Below are positions 7,595 through 16,532 of a DNA stretch of 64,000 nt, piece by piece; the stretch's first letter is position 1; each line of letters starts with the position of its first letter. Below the pieces are notes generated by a model. It made no database searches and was not told the DNA's origin. It was given only the letters and a program-made list of their open reading frames with translations. The translations under genes and the position numbers were made by a program. Source of the stretch: Microbacterium sp. SORGH_AS_0428. GTDB taxonomy: Bacteria; Actinomycetota; Actinomycetes; Actinomycetales; Microbacteriaceae. The stretch lies in contig NZ_JAVIZT010000001.1 of the NCBI RefSeq assembly GCF_031453615.1, positions 2,914,001-2,978,000 of the forward strand. Direction: 5' to 3'.

Positions 7595-10047
7595 ATGCAC
7601 GTTCCCGCCTGGGTCACCAGCGGTCAGTATGTCCGGTTGGCATCGATGATCCTTGCCGCCGTCATCCTGGGCGTGAGCATCGTGGGGATGCACCTCGATG
7701 AATTCCGAGGTGAGGGGATCTACGACCTCCGCGCGTTGGCGTTGACGCTGGTCCGCGTGGACGACCCGGCGCTGGTAGCCGTCGTGATCATCGCCGCTCT
7801 GCTGGTGTGCGGCTGGGCCGAAAGGGTGATGGGCAGTGTACGGATGCTGTTCGCCTTCGTAGGTGGCGGACTGATCACCTCGGTCATCGGTCTGCTGGTC
7901 GCGGAGCTCGAGAACACCTTCCTCATTGCATTGCCGCTCAACCTTGAACCGACCGGCGGGGCGAGCCCCATCGCGGCGCTGCTCGTCGTTGCCATGGCCG
8001 CCAGCTGCTTCACAGGCCCGCTGTGGCGTCGTCGGATCCGCCTGCTCGGGGTTCTGCTCGCCGTCACCTTGTTTCTCTACTCGGCCTCCTCGGGCGACCT
8101 CTACGCACTCGTCGCCCTCCCCGTGGGTATCGCCGTGGGCATGCTCACCGGAGGAGCGAGGAGCACATCGGGCGTGCAGCGAAGCTCGCACCACGAGACG
8201 CGAGTCCTGCTTGCAGCTGTCACGACAGTGGTCGCGGTGGGACCGGTGATCGCCACCGTTTGGGGCAGTGGTGCCGGATTGCTCTCCGCCTACGGATGGC
8301 TGTCGTATGACCCGCTGGTGCTCACCGACGGGACGGTGTGCGTCCCCGGTTCGATCGCCGTTCCCTGCCCGGACGGTGCCGCGTATGACGGGCTGCAACC
8401 GAACGCGGCGTGGGTTGCCGCCGTTCCGCTCGCGGTCCTGCTCGTCGCCGCCTGGGGCATCCTGCAGGGAAGGCGAAGCGGCCTGTGGATCGCCATCGGG
8501 ATGAACATCCTCATGTCTGCCGGCCTGGCGTACGTCTTCATCGCCTCAGAACCCGACACGCTCGCCTTCTTGGCCCAGGCGCAAGGCATGGACTCCGCTT
8601 TCGTCTGGCAGACGCTCATCGGTCTCGTGGTGGGGGCCGTGGTTCCCCTCGGGGTTGCACTCACCCTCTTCGCGTGTCGCCGCGCGGTGACGGTGCCGTC
8701 ATCCCGCAAGTCCGCACTCGTCTTCGTCTGCACGGTGGTCGTGGCTGCCGCAGCGGCCTCCCTCGCCGCGCTCGCGGGTACCCTCGCGCTCTCGGGAGGC
8801 TTCACGCCTCGACCCAGCGTCGGACAGATCGTTGCCGATCTTCCGCTGCGGTTGCTTCCCCCCTCACTGATACCCGCCGGCGCAGTCACATACGTCCCCA
8901 CATCGGCAGCTGCGCAAGCCCTGTGGTACCTCCCGTCGTTGCTCTTTTGGGCAGCATGCGTGTGGGCCGCTTTCCGGTTGGTAGTGACGCCTCATGCTGT
9001 TCGCGGAGCCGAGGACAGAGCCCGCGCCTACGAGTTGGTGCGCCGAGGGTGCAGCTCTCTGGGATTCATGGCAACGTGGCCAAGCAACCTCTACTGGTTC
9101 GCCACAGACGCTGACGCGGGTATCGCGTATCGGGTACACGGGCGAGTTACCGTGACGCTCGGCGGGGCGTTCGGAGCCGACCGCAAACGTCCCGACGTCG
9201 GACGCGCCTTCATCGAGTTCTGCGGCCGGAACGGATGGACCCCCGTCTTTTACAGCGTCGACCAGAGTTTCGCTGAAGCTCTCACCCCTCTCCAATGGCA
9301 GCGCGTTCGCGTCGCCGACGAGGCGACCATAGACCCCCAAACCTGGACTCCGGCGGGCAAGAAACGTCAGGACGTGCGAACGGCGACCAACCGCGCCCAA
9401 CGAGAGGGCATGCACGCGCAATGGATCACGTGGAACGAGCTGAGCCTCGTCGACCGGCTGCAGATCCGCGAGATCTCCGAAGCTTGGGTTGCCGACAAGA
9501 CCATTCCGGAGATGGGGTTCACCCTCGGCAGCGTCGATGAGGCTGCCGACCCGGCGACCCGCTTCATGGTCGCGCGCGATGCGACGGGTCACATCATCGC
9601 CGTCACCACATGGATCCCCATCTTCGACGCCGAGGTGATATCCGGATATGCGCTCGACGTCATGAGACGGCGGCACGACGCGATGAACGGTGTGATGGAG
9701 TTTCTCATCGGCGCCGCCGTCGACATCACCCGTGAAGAGGGCTACACGATCCTGAGCTTGTCCGGCTCCCCCTGGCCCCACACCGCGATCAGCAGACCGC
9801 AGCTCCCTCGGCCCTGGATCGCCTCCTGGAGATGCTCAGCGGACTGCTCGAGCCCGCGTACGGGTTCCGGTCGCTCACAAACTTCAAGAAGAAGTTTCAG
9901 CCGGACTTCACCCCGCTGTGGATGGTCTATCCCGATGCCGTCTACCTCCCGGGCATCGGTCTGGCGCTCCTGCGCTGTTACGTCCCGGGGCTCAGACTGA
10001 CGCAGGCAGCGCGCCTCGCTGCGCGAGCCCGCAGGTCGCAGGACTGA
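7595..10047 (+). pseudogene. MprF/DUF2156-like membrane protein, frameshifted near the 3' end
   Basis: The N-terminal half has many membrane spans (first at LASMILAAVILGVSIVGMHL) with a rhomboid-like segment around GWAERVMGSVRM. The C-terminal half resembles the DUF2156 aminoacyl-phosphatidylglycerol synthase domain of MprF: AYELVRRGCSSLGFMATWP, then YRVHGRVTVTLGGAFGADRK. Such proteins transfer lysine or another amino acid onto membrane lipid. In the open frame the last 70 or so residues turn into Arg/Ser-rich nonsense ending at 10000. The proper C-terminus (MLSGLLEPAYGFRSLTNFKK, then PDFTPLWMVYPDA) lies in the next frame up to 10047. Adding one C to the C5 run at 9768-9772 restores a single protein of about 818 aa. 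GAAGGG precedes the ATG at 7595. Confidence 0.75.
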
Positions 10048-10219
10048 CCCGTGCCCGTTCCCGGCGGCCGATGGGGGTGCCGCCGCTCTCAGGAGATCGA
10101 GAGGAAGAGTCGTCGACCTGACGAAATATCACTCGAGGTCGCGGTCATAAACCACACGTACGCCGCGATGCTCACTCGTTCATACGGAACGGGGCGCGGT
10201 ACCGTGAAAGGTGCATTCC

Positions 10220-10648
10220 ATGCGCAAGCGAATCTTCGCCACCGTGACCGCCTCGATCCTCACCGTCAGCCTGCTGACGGGCGGCGCAGCAGCCCTCGCC
10301 GCCACTCACGGCGACACCAGCGGCGGCGAGGATGCCCCCTTCATCCACGGCGTCCCCACCCCGCTCATCGTCACCCCGGCAGAGCTCGCGAGAGGACCCC
10401 TCAGCCTCGAGGTCGGACAGGCCCTGATCATCGTTCCGGATGCTGACCACGACGGTGTCTGGAGCGGCGGGGGCGGATCCGACGACGACACCGTCCTCCA
10501 CTTCGAAGCCGCCGTCATTGGTGCAACAGATGACGACGCATCTTCCAACGCCGGTTTCTCCGCACAGAAGGCCGGCGCAACGAAGGGATGGATCGCCGGC
10601 GCCGACGGCCAGCGCACCACATTCGACGTCGCCATCACCGCGCACTGA
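10220..10648 (+). CDS. Small secreted protein, function unknown
   Basis: This 142-aa protein starts at an ATG with GAAAGG about 9 nt upstream. MRKRIFATVTASILTVSLLT is a signal peptide with likely cleavage after AALA (about residue 28), so the product is exported. The mature part is acidic and Gly-rich, with GVWSGGGGSDDD near the middle and a beta-strand-like end (TTFDVAITAH). No domain is recognised. It has its own terminator. Confidence 0.6.
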   Translation: MRKRIFATVTASILTVSLLTGGAAALAATHGDTSGGEDAPFIHGVPTPLIVTPAELARGPLSLEVGQALIIVPDADHDGVWSGGGGSDDDTVLHFEAAVIGATDDDASSNAGFSAQKAGATKGWIAGADGQRTTFDVAITAH

Positions 10649-10652
10649 TAAC

Positions 10653-10693
10653 GCGCCCCGGGGGTGACCGAACATTCCGTCGCCCCCGGGCGC
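10653..10693 (+). terminator. Terminator after the secreted-protein gene
   Basis: GCGCCCCGGGGGTGAC pairs with GTCGCCCCCGGGCGC (one bulge) around a 10-nt loop, directly after the stop codon. Confidence 0.75.
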
Positions 10694-11482
10694 TTATGCA
10701 CCGTAAGCGACATCGACCACGAACGAGCCTGCCGCAAAGTCGCCAACCTGCGGGCCAGTCACCGCTGGGTCTGTGCCACAACCCTCGGCGGCGTTCTCAC
10801 GGTCGAGACTCACGACCGTCGTCGTAGCGGAGTATCCGCCACAGCCTCCGCCAATACCTCTGCCCCTCCAAACCGGGTTTTCCCACCCGAACTGCAGGGG
10901 ACACCAAGAACAACGAGACCACGGCGGCAAGACCGAAGACGGGACCCGAGCCCGGAGCATCCGGGCCCGAGTCGTGAAATGTTGCCTCGTGCGTCGTAGA
11001 TGATGTCGGCTGCGGCGAGCCCGCAACTCTCGCGCTGTTCCACTCGCCGCCGCCGGAGGGTGTGGGGGAAGCGTCGGACGGAGAGCGAGTGTGAACGAGT
11101 CGATCTCGTGACGGGCCCGACAAAAAAGTAGGTGCCCCGGGTCGTTGCCTGCCACAAGGCGGCCGCGTCGAGCCGCGACGGTCTGATGCGGGCCGAGCGT
11201 CAAATGTGGAGCGTGATCCCGGCTCAGCCGTCGATCGTTTCTGTGGATGAGGCGGGCGCGGTTGGGTCTGGCTCATGAACCAGATAGAGACCTCGCGTTG
11301 AGTTCGCCATCGAAATCGGGGCTTCCAGCCAGAGGCGGTTGAGGGAGGGCGGTCGGCTACCGATGTAACAAACTCAAGATCAGCACCTGGGTGGACCCAC
11401 ACCGTCTGCCGTCCGCTGCCGACACTGGAGTCTTCCTTTCAAGTAAAACGAATGGCTCCCCGCGCCGGAGCTTGTTGCTGAT
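10694..11482. other. About 790 bp without a recognisable gene
   Basis: Open frames exist on both strands, but their translations are Arg/Pro/Ser-rich, typical of non-coding high-GC frames. One minus-strand piece (FGLAAVVSLFLVSPAVRVGK, near 10900) looks like a single membrane helix and might be a relic. No tRNA, terminator or repeat was found. It fits the decayed character of the first 12 kb. Confidence 0.4.
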
Positions 11483-12286
11483 CTACGGTGACTGAGAGGT
11501 TGCTCTCGCACTAGATCCTGGGGCCAATTCCGACAGGCTTCCGATCTGCGAGGTTCTGGGACTGAGCGTTGTACCGTCGCTGACATCGAGCAGGCTACCC
11601 GTGGTGCGCGCAGCGAGGTCCGAAACGAGAAAGCTCACAGCGTGCGCGACGTCGGCCGGCGAACCAACGTCACCGAGTGGGGCGGCGGAGGCCATGTATT
11701 TCAGGCTACTTGGATCGCTGAATGCCGCGTGGCCGTTGTTTGTATAGCCTGGAACGACTGCGTTCACGCGAATGCCGTGAATGGCGAGTGCTGCAGCGAA
11801 ATTCTTCGTCATCGATTCGAGGGCTGCCTTACTCGTGGCGTAAGTAATGTTCGCGGGACTCGAAATGTGAGTGGACGCGGATGAGATGTTGACGATGCTT
11901 CCCCCGCGCGGCATCGACTGCGCCAGCTCCCGAATGAGGAAGAAGGGCGCGCGCGTGTTCACAGCCAGGAAACGGTCGTAATCCTCGATTGTGATTGATT
12001 CCCAGCTCGGACGCACCATTACGCCCGCGTTATTTACAATGGCTTTGAGCGCGGATGCGGGGTGGCGGTCTAGGAACCGACGCACCTCTTTTGTCAATGA
12101 GGCCAATCCGCTTGGCTGGCTCAGGTCGGCGTGGATCGAGCGGTGAACCCCACCACTCGCCTTCAGCTGCGTACTCAGTTGGGCTGCCCCGTTCGCGTCG
12201 CGGTTGTAGTGGACCAAGATCACGTAGCCTTCATCGATGAGGCGCATGGCGATCGCTCGCCCGACTGCGCAGCCCACGCGGAGCAA
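11483..12286 (-). pseudogene. Short-chain dehydrogenase with a damaged N-terminus
   Basis: From about residue 14 the protein is a clear SDR: RAIAMRLIDEGYVILVHYNR, then IVNNAGVM, the catalytic Ser in VNISSAS and the YATSK active-site Tyr-Lys pair, and GIRVNAVVPGYTNNG. The cofactor-binding TGxxxGxG motif expected just before RAIA is not present; the frame reads LLLRVGCAVGRAIA. The frame opens with a TTG at 12286. The only nearby ATGs (12315 and 12326, the latter after CTCC) are in other frames, so a frameshift or rearrangement probably destroyed the N-terminus. NAD(P) binding is doubtful as it stands. Confidence 0.6.
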
Positions 12287-12372
12287 GAGTCGGACTTCGG
12301 AACGTCCGACCCCATCTCCTCCGCATGGAGGAGACTGGAGTCAACAACAACTGCGTAGCCCGCACCAAGCGG

Positions 12373-12435
12373 CGAAAAGAGCCCGGCCTTCACGCCGAAG
12401 AGCCATTCGCCCGCTGAAGGTGCGGGCTCTTTTCG
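12373..12435. terminator. Long hairpin terminator
   Basis: CGAAAAGAGCCCG (12373-12385) pairs with CGGGCTCTTTTCG (12423-12435), with an inner CCTTCA/TGAAGG stem. The A/T ends give a T-run on both strands, so it can work for genes on either side. It also marks the right end of the decayed region. Confidence 0.75.
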
Positions 12436-12444
12436 TTCCTCGGT

Positions 12445-12903
12445 TCAGCTGCCACTGCGACGTGGGGGAGTGATCCCTGCAGCCACGAGTGTGGCCCGCA
12501 CGGTCTTCGGATCTCGTCCCACGCGCCGGCCCACTTCGTTCATCGAGAGTCCCTCGCCGAAGAGTTCCAGCATCTGCTCCCGCTCGCTCGAGAGCACTTC
12601 AGTGCGAAGCACGACACCCACCTCGGCAAGGCGAGCGGAAACCGTCGTGTCGTGAAGACCAAACTGCTGGGCGACTTGCTCGACCGTTGCCCCGGCTCGA
12701 TATGCAGCCACGAGCTGCGCCACCTCATCCGCCGTCGCACGGCGAGCTCGTCCCGGTTCCCGTGTTTCTGGGCGAACGGCCCGCGTGAGCGTCCTCGCAA
12801 CCTCGCCGCTCTGCCACGCACGAAGGAGGGCGCTCACCGGGGGTGAATTAAGTGCAAGCACCTCGGTTAGGGGCACCATCGCGCTCTGCTTGTCGGTTCT
12901 CAC
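12445..12903 (-). CDS. Protein with two helix-turn-helix motifs (resolvase-C-terminus-like)
   Basis: After an N-terminal segment of unknown role, this 152-aa protein carries two HTH units: ATADEVAQLVAAYRAGATVE-QVAQQFGLHDTTVSARL, and LSMNEVGRRVGRDPKTVRAT. Pairs like this occur in the C-terminal linker region of serine recombinases and in free-standing relatives; no catalytic domain is present. The GTG at 12903 overlaps the stop of the upstream lipoprotein gene as GTGA. An ATG eight codons later is an alternative. The position behind a lipoprotein suggests a small regulatory unit. Target unknown. Confidence 0.65.
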   Translation of the reverse strand: MRTDKQSAMVPLTEVLALNSPPVSALLRAWQSGEVARTLTRAVRPETREPGRARRATADEVAQLVAAYRAGATVEQVAQQFGLHDTTVSARLAEVGVVLRTEVLSSEREQMLELFGEGLSMNEVGRRVGRDPKTVRATLVAAGITPPRRSGS

Positions 12904-13385
12904 CCCTTCTTCGGGGCGTAGTAGGCACTGAGCCAGAAATCGCTTGCGTCCGGCACGTCGATTCGTAGGGTTGTCGCCGCCGACGGGTCATCGAGCGGAA
13001 CGGCCGCAATCGATGTGCCCACCGTTCCGCAGGCGGCACCCACCGTGTTCGGGTTGGTCTGTTCGACGGTCACCGAGTAGTCGCCATCGCCCGTGCAGGT
13101 GAGCAGGAGAACGACCTCGACCGGCGCGGCCAGCTGCGCTGCGGGCAGGGTGACCGTCTCGTCCTGGCTCCCCGAGAAGTCACCGGCCGGGGCTGCGCTC
13201 GGGTACCGGGCCAGGACCATGTCTCCCTGCGTAGCGAACCGCTCCTGGTCAGAAGGGGCGTCCGATGCACTGGCCGATGTCGTGGGAAGGGGTGTGTGCG
13301 ATGGAGCCGGAGCCGCTGGTGCGCACGCCGTCAGCGTCGCCACCAGAACCGCGGCTCCTCCCGCGTTCAGTTCTCGCCTCTTCAT
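12900..13385 (-). CDS. Putative lipoprotein
   Basis: This 161-aa protein starts at an ATG preceded by GGAGGAG. MKRRELNAGGAAVLVATLTA is a short signal peptide ending in the lipobox LTAC. A Pro/Ser/Thr-rich linker follows (APAAPAPSHTPLPTTSASAS), then a folded part with strands such as ETVTLPAAQLAAPVEVVLLL, two Cys, and DFWLSAYYAPK at the end. It overlaps both neighbours by 4 nt, so three genes (13636 to 12445) form a coupled operon. Function unknown. Confidence 0.7.
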   Translation of the reverse strand: MKRRELNAGGAAVLVATLTACAPAAPAPSHTPLPTTSASASDAPSDQERFATQGDMVLARYPSAAPAGDFSGSQDETVTLPAAQLAAPVEVVLLLTCTGDGDYSVTVEQTNPNTVGAACGTVGTSIAAVPLDDPSAATTLRIDVPDASDFWLSAYYAPKKG

Positions 13386-13636
13386 ATCGCTCCTCCGTCT
13401 CGTCTCGTAGTGCAGAAGCCTGTCAGAGCGGCGGCGTAACGGCGAGGGTCCTGACGCGTCTCCTCGGTGAGGAGTAAGGCGGTGTCGGAGACACGCCGCG
13501 TGTACTCGCCGGTGCACGGGATCGTCACGATCACCGAAAGGCCGAGGCGCCAGGCCGCTGCCAGTTCTGTCACCGCGCGTCTCTCCGGACTCTCCTTCAG
13601 CGGCACGGCGCCGGCGTCGCGGATGCCCGTGAACAA
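13382..13636 (-). CDS. Small hypothetical protein, first gene of the lipoprotein operon
   Basis: This ORF of about 84 residues ends in an ATGA overlap with the lipoprotein start. The central part, AVTELAAAWRLGLSVIVTIP and onward to SDTALLLTEETRQDPRRYAA, has a normal amino-acid balance and looks translated. The start is unsure: TTG at 13636 has only GGCGGG upstream, and a GTG at residue 11 is possible. No family is recognised. It might be a remnant of a longer gene. Confidence 0.45.
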   Translation of the reverse strand: MFTGIRDAGAVPLKESPERRAVTELAAAWRLGLSVIVTIPCTGEYTRRVSDTALLLTEETRQDPRRYAAALTGFCTTRRDGGAI

Positions 13637-13703
13637 TTCCCGCCGCCATCACGCACTTCCTCTCGCTTGCCTCACCGTGCGCCATTCAACCCGCATCCGT
13701 CAT

Positions 13704-13774
13704 CGTGAGACTGCATCTTCGCGACGAGATCACGGGGTTTACCCGTGATCTCGTGCTCGAAATGCAGTCTCGCG
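13704..13774. repeat. REP-like palindrome, copy 1
   Basis: This is a 71-bp imperfect palindrome. Outer arms CGTGAGACTGCAT and ATGCAGTCTCGCG enclose an inner stem CACGAGATCACGGG-like/CCCGTGATCTCGTG. Related copies lie at 34012-34080 and 34407-34476. It sits in the gap between convergent and divergent gene ends and contains no coding potential. Confidence 0.8.
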
Positions 13775-13825
13775 GGACGAGACAGCGCCGTAGCGCCCGC
13801 GCCCTCGGCCGTCTACCGTGTGGGG

Positions 13826-14272
13826 ATGGACCTGCGCATCCGCAAGGCCGTCGACATCGACCTCGTTCCGGTCGCTGAGCTGCGGTGGTCGTCGATCGTC
13901 GACGAGAAGAACGCGGTGCCGGCGACGGAGCGCGACGCCTTCGTCGAGGCTTTCGTCGAGTGGGCGCGCACCGCGCCGCACGAGTGCTACGTCGCCGAGA
14001 TCGCGGGCAGCATCCGAGGCGCGGCATGGGTGGTGCTCACCGAGAGGGTGCCGAGCCCTCGGGCTCTGGCGCGCGTCACGGCCGACCTGCAGGGCGTCTA
14101 CGTCGATCCGGACTGTCGCGGACAGGGGATCGGTCAGCGCTTGATCGCCCATGTCGTGGATGAGGCGACCGCTCGCGGAGCGGAGCGGGTCGTCGTGCAC
14201 AGCTCGGACGGCGCGGTGCCGCTGTACGAACGCGTGGGCTTCACCTCCTCCCGCACGCTGCTGCACCTCTGA
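13826..14272 (+). CDS. GNAT-family N-acetyltransferase
   Basis: This 148-aa single-domain acetyltransferase has the acetyl-CoA-binding signature GVYVDPDCRGQGIGQRLIAH (motif A, R/Q-x-x-G-x-G/A), followed by ARGAERVVVHSSDGAVPLYE and ERVGF, the usual motif B end. The substrate is unknown. A -10-like TACCGT lies 6 nt before the ATG at 13826, so the mRNA is probably leaderless. An in-frame upstream extension would run into the REP palindrome and is rejected. Confidence 0.85.
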   Translation: MDLRIRKAVDIDLVPVAELRWSSIVDEKNAVPATERDAFVEAFVEWARTAPHECYVAEIAGSIRGAAWVVLTERVPSPRALARVTADLQGVYVDPDCRGQGIGQRLIAHVVDEATARGAERVVVHSSDGAVPLYERVGFTSSRTLLHL

Positions 14273-14299
14273 CGCTCCGGTCAGTCGGACCTCGCCTCG

Positions 14300-14977
14300 C
14301 TAGGAGCGAGCTACGCGCACGGCGTCGGCAGCGGTGAGGCTGAGGTCGACGGGCGTCGCATCGATCTCGACGCGAACCACGCCGGCATCGCGATTCACGT
14401 GCCGCACCGTCAGGGTGCGGTTCACGCGGATGCCGACGTCCTCGAGATGGCGAAGCACCTCGGGGGAGCGGTCGCGCACGCGGCTCACCTGTACGCGGAT
14501 GCCCGACGGCACATCGGGGAGCGCTTGGTCATCGATCGCCGGAACGGTTCCGTCGGCCTTCGGGATCGGGTCCCCGTGCGGATCGTGTTCCGGGTGACCC
14601 AGCGCGATATCCATGCGGTCGAGGACGAGTTCGGACACCGCGTGCTCCAGGCGGTCCGCCTCCTCATGGACCTCATCCCACCCGAGCCCCAACCGCTTCA
14701 CGAGATAGGTCTCGATCAGGCGGTGACGCCGCACGATCGGCACGGCGAGCTCCGATCCGGCCGGCGTCAGACGTATCCGGCCATACGGCTGGTACTCGAT
14801 CAGACCCTGTCTGCTGAGCTTCTTGAGATTGGCCGACACCGTGGATGCGGTCACGCCGAGTTGACGCGCCAAGTCGGTCGTGGAGGGCTCGGCGGATGGC
14901 CACTCCTGCGCTTTCCAGATCAGGGTGAGGTAGTCCTCGACGAGACGCGAGGGGTGCGGGTCGGACATCCCGCTCAT
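14300..14977 (-). CDS. mntR: DtxR/MntR-family manganese-responsive regulator
   Basis: This 225-aa regulator has an N-terminal winged helix (STTDLARQLGVTASTVSANL), a dimerisation/metal domain (IVRRHRLIETYLVKRLGLGW and VHEEADRLEH) and a C-terminal FeoA/SH3-like domain. The ligand His and Glu of DtxR (HxxxE, then VHxEA) are kept. The position of DtxR Met10 is Asp (VEDYL, as in Bacillus MntR) and that of Cys102 is Asp, which favours Mn2+ over Fe2+ (inference from known MntR structures). Its ATG overlaps the upstream exchanger stop as ATGA. It is thus co-transcribed with a cation exporter behind a Mn riboswitch-like leader and is likely a manganese-overload regulator. Confidence 0.8.
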   Translation of the reverse strand: MSGMSDPHPSRLVEDYLTLIWKAQEWPSAEPSTTDLARQLGVTASTVSANLKKLSRQGLIEYQPYGRIRLTPAGSELAVPIVRRHRLIETYLVKRLGLGWDEVHEEADRLEHAVSELVLDRMDIALGHPEHDPHGDPIPKADGTVPAIDDQALPDVPSGIRVQVSRVRDRSPEVLRHLEDVGIRVNRTLTVRHVNRDAGVVRVEIDATPVDLSLTAADAVRVARS

Positions 14978-16242
14978 CCTCGCAGGTCGTTCTCGAGGAC
15001 TCGTTCTTCGGCGCTCGGGAGGGGGCGTTTCTCGCGTCGGAACGGCGCCGCGAGGGTCGGGGCGATATCGCGGCGGTGCACCCAGAGGAAGGGGACCGCG
15101 GCGAGCAGATGCACGGCGCTGAGCACGTATCGTCCTGTCGTGTCCGTCACGAAGAACTGCACGGCGAACAGCGCGGCCAGCGCGATGGCTGCGGATCGGT
15201 GGAAGCGCAGGCCGATGATGATCGCGACGCCGAGCACGGTCTGCGTCGCGGTCAGGGTGAACTCCTCGATCTGCCGAGCGTCCAGCGGCAACCCGCCGGT
15301 GCTGCCGCCGCCCAGCACATGGGCGACGGGCAGCGAGCCGACGAGCAGACTCCACTGATTGACCTTGGAGGCGATCAGCGTTCCGATCGCGAAGGCGCCC
15401 TTGCCGCGCAGTGCGAACATGACCGCGATGATGAACTCGGGCGCCTCGGAGGCGAGCGGGGCGAGCCACTGGACGAGGAAGAAGCTGTCGACGCCCAGTG
15501 AGGATCCCGCGCCCACGAGCGACTCGGCGAACGGTTCCGCCGACATCAGGATGATCGCGGCGGCGACGACGAAGAGCACGGCGACCGTCCACCGGCGGCC
15601 GGTACGCGGCAGCGCCGCGATCCTGCCGGCCATGCCCACGAGTTCCTCCTCCTCGTCGTCGTGCACTTGGCTCGCGCGCCAGAGGTAGAAGCCGAAAGCG
15701 GCGATGAGGACGGCGCCGTACCAGACGGGGATGGAGCCCATGACGGGAATGGCGAAGGCGATGATCGCTAGAACCGCGAGGAACCCGATGTCGAGGCGCA
15801 TCGACGGGTCGAGGACGAGTGAGCGTGCCCTGTCGGCCGCGCCTCCCGCACCGCGCCGAGCCCGGCGCGCGACCCAGAGCGCGACGATGACCACGAGGGC
15901 CCAGCCGAAGCCGAGGAGCAAGCGGTTCGAGCCCGTCATGTTCGCTGCCGCGAACTGTTCGTAGGCGGGCTCGGAACCGGAGCGGAAGGCGTAGTAGAGA
16001 TCGACGGCGTACTCCGGAAGCACGGCGATCAGGGCCAGGAGCGCGATCGCCAGCGCACCCGAGATGTCTTTCTGCGCGGCTTCGGCTCCCCACGCCAGGA
16101 GGAACGACGCCGCAACCACCGCAGCCCCGAAGACGAACATGTCGACCACCGGGTTGGGCATGAAGCCAGTGGCACGAAAGACGACGGCAGGCAGGGCGAT
16201 CGCCAGGCAGAGGACGATCTTCAGCCACGCGGTGCGGGTCAC
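14974..16242 (-). CDS. CaCA-family cation antiporter (probable Mn2+/Ca2+ exporter)
   Basis: This integral membrane protein of 422 aa has about ten spans in two halves. Each half carries a CaCA alpha-repeat signature: LIAVLPEYAVDLYYAF near residue 90 and APLASEAPEFIIAVMF near residue 285. An acidic cytoplasmic loop (HDDEEEELVG) separates the halves. CaCA proteins export Ca2+ or Mn2+ in exchange for H+ or Na+. The GTG at 16242 is chosen because GAGAAGGA lies 7 nt upstream; a longer start would overlap the riboswitch-like leader. It is followed by the overlapping mntR-type gene. Leader and neighbour both point to manganese efflux. Confidence 0.8.
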   Translation of the reverse strand: MTRTAWLKIVLCLAIALPAVVFRATGFMPNPVVDMFVFGAAVVAASFLLAWGAEAAQKDISGALAIALLALIAVLPEYAVDLYYAFRSGSEPAYEQFAAANMTGSNRLLLGFGWALVVIVALWVARRARRGAGGAADRARSLVLDPSMRLDIGFLAVLAIIAFAIPVMGSIPVWYGAVLIAAFGFYLWRASQVHDDEEEELVGMAGRIAALPRTGRRWTVAVLFVVAAAIILMSAEPFAESLVGAGSSLGVDSFFLVQWLAPLASEAPEFIIAVMFALRGKGAFAIGTLIASKVNQWSLLVGSLPVAHVLGGGSTGGLPLDARQIEEFTLTATQTVLGVAIIIGLRFHRSAAIALAALFAVQFFVTDTTGRYVLSAVHLLAAVPFLWVHRRDIAPTLAAPFRREKRPLPSAEERVLENDLRG

Positions 16243-16281
16243 GGGGTTCCTTCTCTCACGCGCGACCCGCGCCCGGGAGCG

Positions 16282-16410
16282 CTTCGGCCACGACGAATCA
16301 GCCGAAGGTCTCGTTCGCCTCGAACCGAGGTGCGTTGCCGGGCCGGTCTCCGTGACCGCCAGTGTGTCGACGTCGCTCGTCCGCATGACGGACGGAACTA
16401 CTCCCCTTCG
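16282..16410 (-). ncRNA. yybP-ykoY-type manganese riboswitch (candidate)
   Basis: Read on the minus strand, the leader of the exchanger gene contains the conserved 5' block GGGGAGTAG (16398-16406) and, about 90 nt later, the conserved 3' block GAGACCTTCGGC (16301-16312). GAAGG next to the first block pairs with CCTTC in the second to form P1. A competing hairpin, CTTCGGC with GCCGAAG (16282-16307), overlaps the 3' P1 strand and would act as the expression platform. The yybP-ykoY class senses Mn2+ and typically switches on Mn exporters, matching the downstream gene. The call rests on motif recognition and pairing by eye. Confidence 0.8.
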
Positions 16411-16532
16411 CTTCCTACCCTCGTCGTCGGCGGTGCGGTGTGTCTACGCACAACCCTGAGTGTGGGTCGTCACACATCGCACCGCGTCGCACTGTCAACC
16501 AGCGCCTAAGTTCGGCTCCTAACCTGGGCGGC

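Noticed and set aside
10797..11402. Minus-strand frame of about 200 codons
   Set aside because: The translation is Pro/Arg/Ser-rich and random-looking, with no start signal; only a short hydrophobic piece is gene-like.
16243..16386. N-terminal extension of the CaCA exchanger to an ATG at 16386
   Set aside because: It would translate the riboswitch-like leader and yields an Arg/Ser-rich segment; GAGAAGGA before the GTG at 16242 is a better start.
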